Below, one piece after another: positions 49,443 to 56,369 of a stretch of DNA of 56,369 nt. The DNA comes from Clostridia bacterium (lineage in GTDB: Bacteria > Bacillota > Clostridia > Christensenellales > Aristaeellaceae), in assembly GCA_017516765.1 (NCBI GenBank), contig JAFXBE010000065.1, positions 1 through 56,369 of the forward strand, given 5' to 3'. The position numbers and the translations under genes were made by a program. Below the pieces are notes generated by a model. That model did no database searches, was not told the DNA's origin, and saw only the letters and a program-made list of their open reading frames with translations. Positions within the stretch are counted from its first letter, which is position 1; every line of letters begins with the position of its first letter.

Positions 49443-50750
49443 TTACTTCAGGGGAATGTAGATAGCGGTATCCCAGTCCGGCGTACCGTTGTTGCCGGTC
49501 ATCCACACCAGATACACGCCCCGGGGTAGCGACCCCGTGTTGGAGCGGAAGGACGCGGAAACGTTGCAGAGAATGGGGCTGTCGGGACCCGGTCCGTTGC
49601 TCCAGCCGCCGCCGGAGTTGCCCATGCGCAGCGCAAGGGCAACGCTGTTGTCCTGCTTTGCCTGCTCGTACACATCCTCGGGGAATGCGTAGAAGAAGGT
49701 CAGATCTTCCGGCAGCCGGTCCTTCATCGCCGAGGGAGCGGGAACGGTGATGCAGCCTTCCAGCATGCCGCTGACCGAAGACAGGGTGAAGGAATCCAGC
49801 TCGAGGGAAAACAGATCGTTTTCATATGTGCCGGGCTGCGCCGATACCGTGGGGATGGCGGCGGTCTTCATCCGGATGGGGAAGGTGTATTCCTCGGAAC
49901 CGATCTGCGCAAGAAGGGATGGGACGGTAGCCGAATCAAAGGGAATGAGCCGGCTTTCTGCAGACCCGCTGCCCGTCGCCGGGGAGGAAGGATCCAGAAA
50001 GGCTTCGTGGCCAAGAGCGGTAAGCCGCGCCGGATCCACGGGGCGGAAGACCTCCACCAGCACCGAAAACTCCGCTTCGTCTGTTGCCGTCAGGGCTGTG
50101 CGGGAGGGCAGGGACGGAATGCTGCCCTCTTCGGGGGCAGCGATGGCGGCGGTACTGCCCATTGCATTGTCCAGCGGATCGGGATAATCCGAAACGGCGG
50201 TAAAGGTGGCGTAGACAGTGGCTTCCTTGGGGAAAACCTGCCCATCCGCTTCGCCGCCGAGAAGTTCACCGGCGGAGCTTCCGTAGGGCAGCATAACGCT
50301 CTCGGCGATCAGATACTGCCCGTTCAGCTTGGCCTGACGGATGCGGTAGACCATGGGTTCATCGGTGGGGTTTTCCAGCGTCAGGCTGAGGCTGAGGGTG
50401 TTTCCGTCAAAGAGGGTCTCGTTCAGGGTAAGGGCGGAAAGCTCGTTGCGGCGGCTTTCGCCCGCGGTTTCTACAAGGGCTGCGATCTCGGCGGGGGCTT
50501 CGCTTCTGTCGGTTCGGAACAGCCAGCCGAGAATGTCGCCGTGCAGCAGCGTGGCGGCAACTGCGCCGGTAACCAGCAGCATCAGTACCGTGGCAAGGAT
50601 CAGGACGGTGGACAGTTTCTTTTTCATGGGGGGATCTCCTTTCGCCTGCGTCAGAATCCGGTAGCGCAGGGAAGGGGTTTCTTCGATGCCCCGGGTGCAG
50701 TCGTCAACAGCGGCACGCACCCGATCCATGATCTCGTGATCATTTTTCAT
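49443..50750 (-). CDS. DUF4179-type membrane protein, putative anti-sigma factor
   Basis: 435 residues from the ATG at 50750 (GGAGGGG upstream), overlapping the sigma gene by 11 bases. A short cytosolic N-terminus (1-41) is followed by one membrane segment (about 45-65, LSTVLILATVLMLLVTGAVAA) and a large extracellular beta-rich part. This matches DUF4179 proteins, which are encoded behind ECF sigma factors in Bacillota and thought to hold them. An internal ATG at 50627 has its own AAAGGAG and would start exactly at the membrane segment, giving a form without the cytosolic part. Confidence 0.8.
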   Translation of the reverse strand: MKNDHEIMDRVRAAVDDCTRGIEETPSLRYRILTQAKGDPPMKKKLSTVLILATVLMLLVTGAVAATLLHGDILGWLFRTDRSEAPAEIAALVETAGESRRNELSALTLNETLFDGNTLSLSLTLENPTDEPMVYRIRQAKLNGQYLIAESVMLPYGSSAGELLGGEADGQVFPKEATVYATFTAVSDYPDPLDNAMGSTAAIAAPEEGSIPSLPSRTALTATDEAEFSVLVEVFRPVDPARLTALGHEAFLDPSSPATGSGSAESRLIPFDSATVPSLLAQIGSEEYTFPIRMKTAAIPTVSAQPGTYENDLFSLELDSFTLSSVSGMLEGCITVPAPSAMKDRLPEDLTFFYAFPEDVYEQAKQDNSVALALRMGNSGGGWSNGPGPDSPILCNVSASFRSNTGSLPRGVYLVWMTGNNGTPDWDTAIYIPLK

Positions 50751-51261
50751 GTTCTTCCCCTCCTTCCAGTTCATTCTTCAGCTTTTGTTTGGCTTTGCGG
50801 ATCCGGGTCGAAACGGCGGCTTCGGTAATGCCGAGCATCTGTGCGATCTCTTTCATCCGATAGCCTTCGTAGTAGTACAGCAGCACGACCTCCAGATATT
50901 TGGGGCTCAGCCGCATGATGGCAGTATTCAACGCCAGATGATCCGCAGTGGGCGGCGGGGTGGTGATGGGCAGACAGTCAATGGATACACGGGGGTCAAT
51001 ATAGCGGTACCATGCGCTGCGGCGCATATCTCTGCATTGATTGACGGCGATCCGGATGAGCCATGTTTTGACATGGCTGTCGCCGCGAAAAGAATCCATC
51101 TGGCGGTATGCCTTCAGAAAGGTTTCCTGTACCGCATCCTCTGCGGCGTTCCAGTCCCGCAGATAGAGGCAGCACAGCCGCAGCAGATCCTTTTCGTAAG
51201 CCTGGATCCATTGATCCAATCGCTCCAGTGGGGTTTGATCCGGCGCCTGAATCGCTCCCAT
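50740..51261 (-). CDS. ECF-family RNA polymerase sigma factor
   Basis: 173 residues, TAAGGAGG upstream. Region 2 (about 25-90) with DAVQETFLKAYRQMDSFRG and TWLIRIAVNQCRD, and region 4 (about 110-165) with LSPKYLEVVLLYYYEGYRMKEIAQMLGITEAAVSTRIRKAKQKL. Region 3 is missing, as expected for ECF sigma factors. It directs polymerase to a small set of genes, normally including its own operon. It overlaps the putative anti-sigma gene. Confidence 0.92.
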   Translation of the reverse strand: MGAIQAPDQTPLERLDQWIQAYEKDLLRLCCLYLRDWNAAEDAVQETFLKAYRQMDSFRGDSHVKTWLIRIAVNQCRDMRRSAWYRYIDPRVSIDCLPITTPPPTADHLALNTAIMRLSPKYLEVVLLYYYEGYRMKEIAQMLGITEAAVSTRIRKAKQKLKNELEGGEEHEK

Positions 51262-51320
51262 GGATGATCACCTCCTTACCCAATTAGACGAAGGAAAGAA
51301 AAATTACTTAAATGATTCCA

Positions 51321-51348
51321 AGAAAAAATTGCCCGATAGCGGGCAATT
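51321..51348 (-). terminator. Terminator after the HD-polynucleotide kinase gene
   Basis: AATTGCCCG, ATAG loop, CGGGCAATT; on the minus strand followed by TTTTTTC. It separates the RNA-repair operon from the ECF operon. Confidence 0.88.
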
Positions 51349-51373
51349 GACAATATCCAGTCTCTACGGGCTG

Positions 51374-52543
51374 TTATACGCACCAATACTCCACATGCCG
51401 TGCTTCATAGCCCTCCGGCGGTGTGAGCCTGTCCAGCAACTGCCCGATCACCGATTCCGGCACGGCGGCGGCGCGGCTTTTGTTACGGCGCAGCTGCTCC
51501 TCCCAGCCGGTTTCCAGATACACGATGCGCACCCATGCGCCGTATTCCTCAAACAGCTGTACCAGCCCCGCGCGGATGGAGGGGGTCAGGTTGGTGGCAT
51601 TGTACACAAAAGGCTGATGCGCCCGCAGGTACTCCCGGCATTTCTCCTGCCCGGCTTGCACCACAGGCCCCTGGGATGCCGTCGGGGGGATACCCATGGA
51701 AACGCGGAGGCTGTCCAGACTGACCATGGGCAGATCCGGGTGGTTCCGGGCGATCCATGTATCCTTGCCGGTACCGGGCAGACCGCAGAGAAGGATCACT
51801 TCGCCCCAGCGATCGTCGAACAGGGTCTGTCCGGGCCATACATTGCGCCCGGAAAGGTATGCGCGGGCGGTGTGGGCGGTGGCAAAGGGACGTGGGCTGT
51901 GCAGGCAGTCTGCCTCCTCGGCGGCAAGGGCAGCAAGGGCGACCTTTTCGGCGCTTTCGGCGGTGTCGTCGGCTTTGCGCCCCAGCACATCGGCCTGAGA
52001 GAGTGTGCACAGCCGTGCCAGTGTAAACAGGGGCAGCAGTTGCCCGTTGCTGGCCATTTTGGTAAGGCGCAGTTCGGGGGCGTTCCCTTCCAGCACCCGG
52101 GTGGGAATCATGTGGTAGCGCACCAGCAGGCAGATGGTTTCCCGCAGCTGCTGGTTTTCCGGCGTGCCGCAGAGCCCGCAGTCCACCCAGAGGAAGCGCC
52201 GCGCCATTCTGGCGCCCACGATGGCGTGGTTGGGCGATGTCCACTCCCCGTCCTCCAACACCGTGCAGGGGATCTTGCCGATGTCGTGCAGAAGAGCGGC
52301 AAGAAACAGCAGCTGCTGTACGGGCAGGCTTTCTGCCCGGTAGGCGGGCAAAGAGAGCAGCGTTTCACACACCATGCGGGTGTGGTTCCACACATTGCCC
52401 TCCCCATGCCAGCGGGGGTTCTGGAGCGTTTTTTCCAGATCGGCGGCAAAAGCGCCGTAGGCTGTCCGGGTAATGGCATCCCAGCGGATGGGCTCATCCG
52501 GGGTTCTGGGCAGGGCGTCCAGCAAAGCATTCCATTGGCTCAT
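51374..52543 (-). CDS. HD-polynucleotide kinase (RNA end-healing enzyme)
   Basis: 389 residues from the ATG at 52543, seven bases after GGAGG and overlapping the ligase stop (ATGA). N-terminal HD phosphohydrolase domain (about 45-180) with NHTRMV and LLHDIGK; C-terminal P-loop kinase domain (about 240-389) with LLCGLPGTGKDTW and NATNLTPSIR. This order matches bacterial HD-Pnk enzymes, in which the HD domain removes 2',3' phosphates and the kinase phosphorylates 5'-OH ends. It follows an RNA ligase gene, which seals such healed ends. Confidence 0.85.
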   Translation of the reverse strand: MSQWNALLDALPRTPDEPIRWDAITRTAYGAFAADLEKTLQNPRWHGEGNVWNHTRMVCETLLSLPAYRAESLPVQQLLFLAALLHDIGKIPCTVLEDGEWTSPNHAIVGARMARRFLWVDCGLCGTPENQQLRETICLLVRYHMIPTRVLEGNAPELRLTKMASNGQLLPLFTLARLCTLSQADVLGRKADDTAESAEKVALAALAAEEADCLHSPRPFATAHTARAYLSGRNVWPGQTLFDDRWGEVILLCGLPGTGKDTWIARNHPDLPMVSLDSLRVSMGIPPTASQGPVVQAGQEKCREYLRAHQPFVYNATNLTPSIRAGLVQLFEEYGAWVRIVYLETGWEEQLRRNKSRAAAVPESVIGQLLDRLTPPEGYEARHVEYWCV

Positions 52544-53355
52544 GGGCATTCCTCCAGAGAGGGCAGGTAAATGTCCTCGATGGGGCGGCAGAGCCGGTTG
52601 GGAATGATGGGGCGTTCCAGCCAGTGGCTCTGGGACTGCTCCACCGTCTGCAAAAAGGAGGCGCGCACAAACTTGACCCGCTGTACCACCTGTCCGTTCT
52701 GCTCCACCTTCAGATACAGTCCTTCCATGGTGGTGGCGGCATCGGTTTCCCGCAGGGCACGTTCGGCATCCTGCCCCTCCCGGATGGCAAGGGCGCGCAG
52801 GTTTTCCAGATGGTTTTCGGTGATGTAGCGGGAGGGGCCGAGATAACGCAGCACATCTTCCATCTGCCGGAATGTGCCTTTGGCAAGCACCGGTACGAAA
52901 CAGACCGGCAGATCTTTCAGCAGGGCATGCCGCCGGTCGGTGGAGAGGAATTCGCCGGTTTCCCTGTCCAGCACATCAAACTCCATAAAGTAGTGGGGCA
53001 GGGCATCGTAGAAAATGCTGTGCTTGGCATACATCCACTCGCCGTACATCACATAGCGGCAGCCCAGCACATCCCAGAAACGCTGCTGATGCACATTCGC
53101 CCACTGCTTGAAGAGCTGGTAGTGCTTCTCCCGGTAGCCGCCGGTCAGGTAATGACCGCGGCTCTGCAAAAGCAGGGTTCCCTGTGGATCGAAGGAAAGA
53201 GCGGTGTTGGCACCGTCGATCTTCTCCTCCACCACCAGCGGCAGCCCTGCGATCTGGCTGAAGGGGATCTGGGAAAGATCCTCATCGCCGGGCTGCAGGC
53301 GGGAACCCTCGATATGGGGTGTGCGGGGGTATTTGATAATGCGGTAATCGTCCAT
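52540..53355 (-). CDS. RNA ligase
   Basis: 271 residues, CAGGAGAT upstream. Covalent nucleotidyltransferase motifs: motif I EKIDGAN with Lys 45 as the AMP-accepting residue, a YGEWM segment fitting motif III, EGLYLKV fitting motif IV, and QRVKFVR fitting motif V. The overall length suits small T4 Rnl2-like ligases. It would join 3'-OH and 5'-phosphate RNA ends using ATP. It lies between a methyltransferase gene (15 bases upstream) and the HD-kinase gene. Confidence 0.85.
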   Translation of the reverse strand: MDDYRIIKYPRTPHIEGSRLQPGDEDLSQIPFSQIAGLPLVVEEKIDGANTALSFDPQGTLLLQSRGHYLTGGYREKHYQLFKQWANVHQQRFWDVLGCRYVMYGEWMYAKHSIFYDALPHYFMEFDVLDRETGEFLSTDRRHALLKDLPVCFVPVLAKGTFRQMEDVLRYLGPSRYITENHLENLRALAIREGQDAERALRETDAATTMEGLYLKVEQNGQVVQRVKFVRASFLQTVEQSQSHWLERPIIPNRLCRPIEDIYLPSLEECP

Positions 53356-53369
53356 GGTTTATCTCCTGT

Positions 53370-54065
53370 TTACAGCCATGCTGTCATGATCAGGTGGTTG
53401 GGTACGCCGTCGAAATGCAGCCCGTCGCAGCCGGCATTGTGGAAAAGCTCGGTCAGGATGGGCTTGGTGAGCAGATGAATGTGCTCCGGGTTATCATCCG
53501 GCTTGGAGGGCACAGAGAGCACCACGCAGCGTCTGGCCAGCCGTACCGCCGCGCCGACGGCTGCCTGCACATCGGGGATGTGCTCCAGCACCTCCAGCAG
53601 GGTGACGGTATCGAAGCTCTTATCGGGCATATCCCATGTGGTGATGTCCTGCCGGAGGGCGGTAAGCTGCGGGTAGCCGCCCCGGCTGATGTCGCCCAGC
53701 AGCTCTGCCCGGTGGGGCAGCAGATCCAGCGAGGTTACGGGCACACCGGGGAAGGCGCGCAGAAAGGGAAAGAGGAACACGCCCCGTCCGCTGCCCACGT
53801 CCAGCAGGGATTCCGGCTGGATGCCGCTCAGGATGCCAAGCACCCGCTTTACCCGGGGCAGATCCCGGTGATCCTTGAAGCGATAGAGCTTCAGCTGCAT
53901 CGCCCGCCCGGCGGCAAGGATCTGCTGCCTGTCAGCCTCGCTGAGCTGTTCGGGCGGGGTTGCGAGCAAACCGGCAGGGAGCGCAGGCTCGCCTGTGCGG
54001 AGCGAAAGCCCGCGGATCCATGCGCAGGCCAGCGGGGCATCGAAACGGTCGTTCATATCGTTCAT
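53370..54065 (-). CDS. SAM-dependent methyltransferase of the RNA-repair operon
   Basis: 231 residues, AAAGGAAG upstream. Class I Rossmann fold: LLDVGSGRG (SAM-binding motif I), TSLDLLPHR (motif II acidic loop) and VTLLEVLEHIPD (motif IV). The N-terminal 85 residues are helical. Bacterial Hen1 proteins methylate RNA ends during repair, and the operon suggests a like role, but I see no Hen1-specific metal-binding site, so this is inference. First gene of the operon. Confidence 0.8.
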   Translation of the reverse strand: MNDMNDRFDAPLACAWIRGLSLRTGEPALPAGLLATPPEQLSEADRQQILAAGRAMQLKLYRFKDHRDLPRVKRVLGILSGIQPESLLDVGSGRGVFLFPFLRAFPGVPVTSLDLLPHRAELLGDISRGGYPQLTALRQDITTWDMPDKSFDTVTLLEVLEHIPDVQAAVGAAVRLARRCVVLSVPSKPDDNPEHIHLLTKPILTELFHNAGCDGLHFDGVPNHLIMTAWL

Positions 54066-54118
54066 ATGCGGGCTTCCTTTCTGTTGCAGCCGTGGTTTAT
54101 CGGGCTATTCAGGGTTTC

Positions 54119-54147
54119 ATTGTATCACACCGGAAGAAGGGTTGCAA
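54119..54147 (-). promoter_or_regulatory. Promoter of the RNA-repair operon
   Basis: On the minus strand TTGCAA, 17-bp spacer, TACAAT with TG one base before (extended -10). Confidence 0.75.
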
Positions 54148-54202
54148 TTGTGCATACACGGCTTTTGCCCCCCTGCGGTACAGGGAAAATGCAGCCGCGG
54201 CG

Positions 54203-54231
54203 TTGATAGATTCCACAAAAGCGTGTAAAAT
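54203..54231 (+). promoter_or_regulatory. Promoter of the Met-rich secreted protein
   Basis: TTGATA, 17-bp spacer, TAAAAT, 71 bases before the ATG. Confidence 0.7.
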
Positions 54232-54302
54232 AAAAAAAGGTGGTCGCTTGGGCGAATTGTGCCGGAGCGTGCCCGCCAAAATAGAAACTGGAGGAAATAA
54301 CA

Positions 54303-55022
54303 ATGAAAAAACTGTTCTCTCTGCTTCTGGCACTGTGCATGATGCTGGCTTGCTGTGCATCTGCCGAGGCTGTGGACATGACCGGTGTATGGTATGCCGA
54401 TCTGATGGGCATGACCATGACCCTGACCCTGAATGCCGACAACACCTACACCATGGATATGATGGGTGAAGTCGATGACGGCACCTGGGCCCTGACCGAG
54501 ACCGGCGTGCTCATCGATGACGAAATGCCGATGGTCTACAATGCCGAAGCCAACACCCTCGTGATGGATATGGAAGGCATGGAGCTGGTGTTCGGTCGTG
54601 AGGCTGCCGCTGCTTTCGTAGCTGCCGAAGCCCGCACCGATGCCACCGTGGAAGAGTTTGCCGGCTGCTGGCTGGCCGACAAGATCGGCTTCATGGGCAT
54701 GACCATGAGCACCACCGATATCGGCATGGGTCTGGCTTTTGCCATCAACGACACCACCGTTACCATGTACATGATGGAAGGCGAGCAGTCCTTTGACGAA
54801 GCCGAGACGGTTGACCTGCCGGCCGAGTTCGCCGACGGCGCTCTCACCATTGTCATGCCCGCCGAGAGCGAGGAAAGCGCTCCCCAGTCTTTCGTGCTCA
54901 AGCTGCTGGCTGACGGCACCCTGAGCTGCGAGACCTCCATGATGGATACCACCATGGTTTTCTACATGAACGCTGTTGAGGCTCTGGTAGATGCTCCCGT
55001 CGAGGAAGTTCCCGCTGCCTGA
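54303..55022 (+). CDS. Met-rich secreted protein with two similar domains
   Basis: 239 residues, CTGGAGG upstream. Signal peptide MKKLFSLLLALCMMLACCASA; the cysteines could form a lipobox (LACC), so it may be a lipoprotein. Two similar beta-barrel-like halves (about 25-100 and 115-215): GVWYADLMGMTMTLTLN and GCWLADKIGFMGMTMS. Methionine is very common (about one residue in ten). Lipocalin-like folding is a guess. Function unknown; Met-rich exported proteins sometimes bind copper or act as oxidant sinks. Confidence 0.8.
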   Translation: MKKLFSLLLALCMMLACCASAEAVDMTGVWYADLMGMTMTLTLNADNTYTMDMMGEVDDGTWALTETGVLIDDEMPMVYNAEANTLVMDMEGMELVFGREAAAAFVAAEARTDATVEEFAGCWLADKIGFMGMTMSTTDIGMGLAFAINDTTVTMYMMEGEQSFDEAETVDLPAEFADGALTIVMPAESEESAPQSFVLKLLADGTLSCETSMMDTTMVFYMNAVEALVDAPVEEVPAA

Positions 55023-55043
55023 TCGCGCGGATAGCAAGTAAAT

Positions 55044-55080
55044 AAAAGGGCTGTGCAGAAAGATCTGCACAGCCCTTTTT
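55044..55080 (+). terminator. Terminator after the Met-rich protein gene
   Basis: AAAAGGGCTGTGCAGA, 4-nt loop, TCTGCACAGCCCTTTT, then T. It can also serve the convergent azlD gene. Confidence 0.92.
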
Positions 55081-55084
55081 CTGC

Positions 55085-55408
55085 TCAGAACACCAATTGA
55101 AGCAGTAGCATATAGCATACCGTACCCCCGGCAATGGAAAGCAGCATCTGCCGCTTCCACAGATGCAGTACAACGGTAACGGCGATGGCGAGCAGCTCGG
55201 GCAGACCGTGGCTGTATACCATGGGGTTCACGTTTTTGAGACAGTACACCACCAGCATGCCGAAGATGGCTCCCGGCAGCGCCTTGCCCAGATATTGGAT
55301 GTATTTTGGGGTTTCCCTGCCGGAAAACAGCAGGAAGGGGGCAAAGCGGGTCAGCATGGTGGCAATGGCGCACAGACCGATGGTGATCGCCTGCTGAAGC
55401 AGCGTCAC
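55085..55408 (-). CDS. azlD: AzlD-type small subunit of a branched-chain amino acid exporter
   Basis: 107 residues with four hydrophobic segments. [13 protein letters not shown] and the [14 protein letters not shown] segment are typical of AzlD. It overlaps azlC by four bases (ATGA). AzlCD pairs export branched-chain amino acids or their analogues. Confidence 0.87.
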   Translation of the reverse strand: MTLLQQAITIGLCAIATMLTRFAPFLLFSGRETPKYIQYLGKALPGAIFGMLVVYCLKNVNPMVYSHGLPELLAIAVTVVLHLWKRQMLLSIAGGTVCYMLLLQLVF

Positions 55409-56115
55409 AGCGCATCACCTGCCTTTTCGATGGGTTTGCGGCACAGGGTGAGCAGGCAGAGGATCACGCACATGGCAGGCACAAGGAAGGAATCCTTGCC
55501 GAAAAGGATCAGGCACAGTACCGATGCTCCCACGCCGATCAGGGAGGAGAGATGCTGCTTTTCTTTGAGCCATTGCTCAAGGAAGATGACCACGAACATG
55601 GCGGTCATCACAAAATCCAGCCCCATGGTATCGAAGGTGATCAGGCTGCCCAACAGCCCGCCAAGGGTGGCGGCGCAGACCCAGTAGCTCTGGTTGAGCA
55701 GGGTAACGAAAAAGTAGAACCAGCCCTTATCCACGCCTTTGGGCACTTCTGCCGAGCAGTTGATGGAGAAGGATTCGTCGCACAGCCCGAAGATCAGATA
55801 AAACCGTTTCCAGCCCATGTGGCGGTATTGATCCAGCATGGCAACGCCGTAGAACAAATGCCGCGCCTGAATGAGCAACGCCATCAGGAAAGTTTCCAGC
55901 GGGGCGAAGCGGCTGAGCAGCATGGAAACGCAAACAAATTCCAGCGAGCCGCCGAAGATGGTCATGGCCATGAGCATGGGATAGTAAAAAGGGAAGCCGT
56001 TCACGCTCATCTGGATGCCGTAAGCCATGCCCAGAAAGCCGAAGCCGGTCAGAATAGGGATGGTGTGGGGAAAGGCCGCCGCCAGCGCCTTTCGTTTGAT
56101 CCCTTTGGATTGCAT
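55405..56115 (-). CDS. azlC: AzlC-type large subunit of a branched-chain amino acid exporter
   Basis: 236 residues from the ATG at 56115 (GGAGGG upstream). The AzlC signature is clear: [19 protein letters not shown] at the N-terminus, [13 protein letters not shown] and [16 protein letters not shown]. Five or more membrane segments. First gene of the two-gene azlCD operon. Confidence 0.9.
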   Translation of the reverse strand: MQSKGIKRKALAAAFPHTIPILTGFGFLGMAYGIQMSVNGFPFYYPMLMAMTIFGGSLEFVCVSMLLSRFAPLETFLMALLIQARHLFYGVAMLDQYRHMGWKRFYLIFGLCDESFSINCSAEVPKGVDKGWFYFFVTLLNQSYWVCAATLGGLLGSLITFDTMGLDFVMTAMFVVIFLEQWLKEKQHLSSLIGVGASVLCLILFGKDSFLVPAMCVILCLLTLCRKPIEKAGDAL

Positions 56116-56206
56116 GCATGCTCCCTCCGTTTCCACGCAAGTATAGCACCGGTGTGGAAGGGATGCAAGACAAGAGAAAAAGGGAGAACGGAGGGAGTAC
56201 AGAAAA

Positions 56207-56352
56207 ACGGCTGTATGCCATACAGCCGTTGCAGCTCGTCAAAAAACACGCCTGCGGCGGCTTTTTTGACGACTTTTGCACCGTTTGCCTAGGAGCCTAC
56301 GGCTCCCCGGGCGGCAAACGGCGATAGGAACCCCTTGCTACGCAAGGGTTCC
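56207..56352. repeat. Cluster of four hairpins at the right edge
   Basis: Four inverted repeats in 146 bases: ACGGCTGTAT/ATACAGCCGT (56207-56229), TCGTCAAAAAA/TTTTTTGACGA (56236-56272), CCGTTTGCC/GGCAAACGG enclosing GGAGCC/GGCTCC (56281-56321), and GGAACCC/GGGTTCC with TTGC/GCAA (56327-56352). The first may be a terminator. No gene is seen between azlC and the window edge (254 bases). Confidence 0.6.
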
Positions 56353-56369
56353 GAAACCACCGTACACGC

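Noticed and set aside
51262..51320. ECF-type autoregulatory promoter before the sigma gene (GGAATC and CGTCTAA)
   Set aside because: The boxes are 23 bases apart, too far for an ECF promoter, so I do not call it.
1..56369. tRNA or rRNA genes, complete insertion sequences, integrases
   Set aside because: I saw none that I could support.

Overview
The window looks like a piece of a Bacillota (Clostridia) chromosome, probably from an anaerobic gut or fibre-degrading bacterium. The reasons are strong GGAGG ribosome-binding sites, frequent TTG and GTG starts, a T-box leader, an ECF sigma/DUF4179 pair, ATPase-less sugar importers of the Bacillota kind, and many family 43/51/97 glycosidases. Most of the window is GC-rich. 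The left end (1-3.4 kb) and the CRISPR-Cas block (27.6-34.3 kb) are visibly more AT-rich and look like accessory DNA. The species cannot be named from sequence alone.

Layout. 1-3.4 kb: the end of a beta-lactamase-like serine hydrolase, an ASCH protein, a small HTH protein, a cysteine-bearing hypothetical and an APH-type kinase. 3.6-22.1 kb (minus strand): an arabinan-use operon from a promoter at about 22.18 kb, coding for a secreted GH43 enzyme, two ABC sugar importers (two binding proteins, four permeases, no ATPase), an NHL/TPR/Yip1 membrane protein, a DUF5696 protein, a secreted GH51 arabinofuranosidase, a cytoplasmic GH43 enzyme and an ArsR-like regulator. 22.3-25.3 kb: another GH43 enzyme, a RelBE-type toxin-antitoxin pair and a YitT-like membrane protein. 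25.6-27.5 kb: a GH97 glycosidase. 27.6-34.3 kb: a type I-C CRISPR-Cas locus (cas3, cas5c, cas8c, cas7, leader, 9-spacer array) without cas4-cas1-cas2. 34.4-45.8 kb: housekeeping and metabolic genes (AlaX, SH3 proteins, ZIP transporter, aminotransferase, HAD phosphatase, a T-box-controlled XRE-cupin-AMP ligase, aquaporin, SDR, a membrane HEYGH protein). 46.0-49.4 kb: a large GGDEF/EAL protein. 49.4-51.3 kb: ECF sigma and its putative anti-sigma. 51.4-54.1 kb: a probable RNA-repair operon (methyltransferase, RNA ligase, HD-polynucleotide kinase). 54.3-56.1 kb: a Met-rich secreted protein and AzlCD.

The most striking observation is in the 250-bp gap between cas3 and cas5c. On the minus strand there is a predicted promoter, then a shortened CRISPR repeat (same GTCT 5' end, a 5-bp stem, and an 11-nt handle matching the array repeat at 10 of 11 positions), then a 17-nt guide, then a 16-bp terminator hairpin with a U-tract. 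The guide matches 16 of 17 nt of a site about 65 bp away that is preceded by TTC, the usual type I-C PAM. The one mismatch is at guide position 12, a position flipped out in type I Cascade. The matched site overlaps the RNA's own predicted -35 box and lies about 10 bp upstream of the predicted -35 box of cas5c-cas8c-cas7. This has the design of a CRISPR-derived guide RNA that lets the I-C effector complex regulate its own genes, related in idea to CreA/CreR-type RNAs of other systems. It is inferred from sequence only.

How the parts fit: the secreted GH43 and GH51 enzymes would cut arabinan outside the cell, the two importers (energised by an ATPase encoded elsewhere) would take up the oligosaccharides, and the signal-less GH43 enzymes would finish them inside. 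Paired operator-like repeats just after the main promoter point to a repressor, for which the ArsR-like protein at the operon's end is the nearest candidate. The CRISPR locus can make crRNAs and interfere but cannot acquire spacers with local genes.
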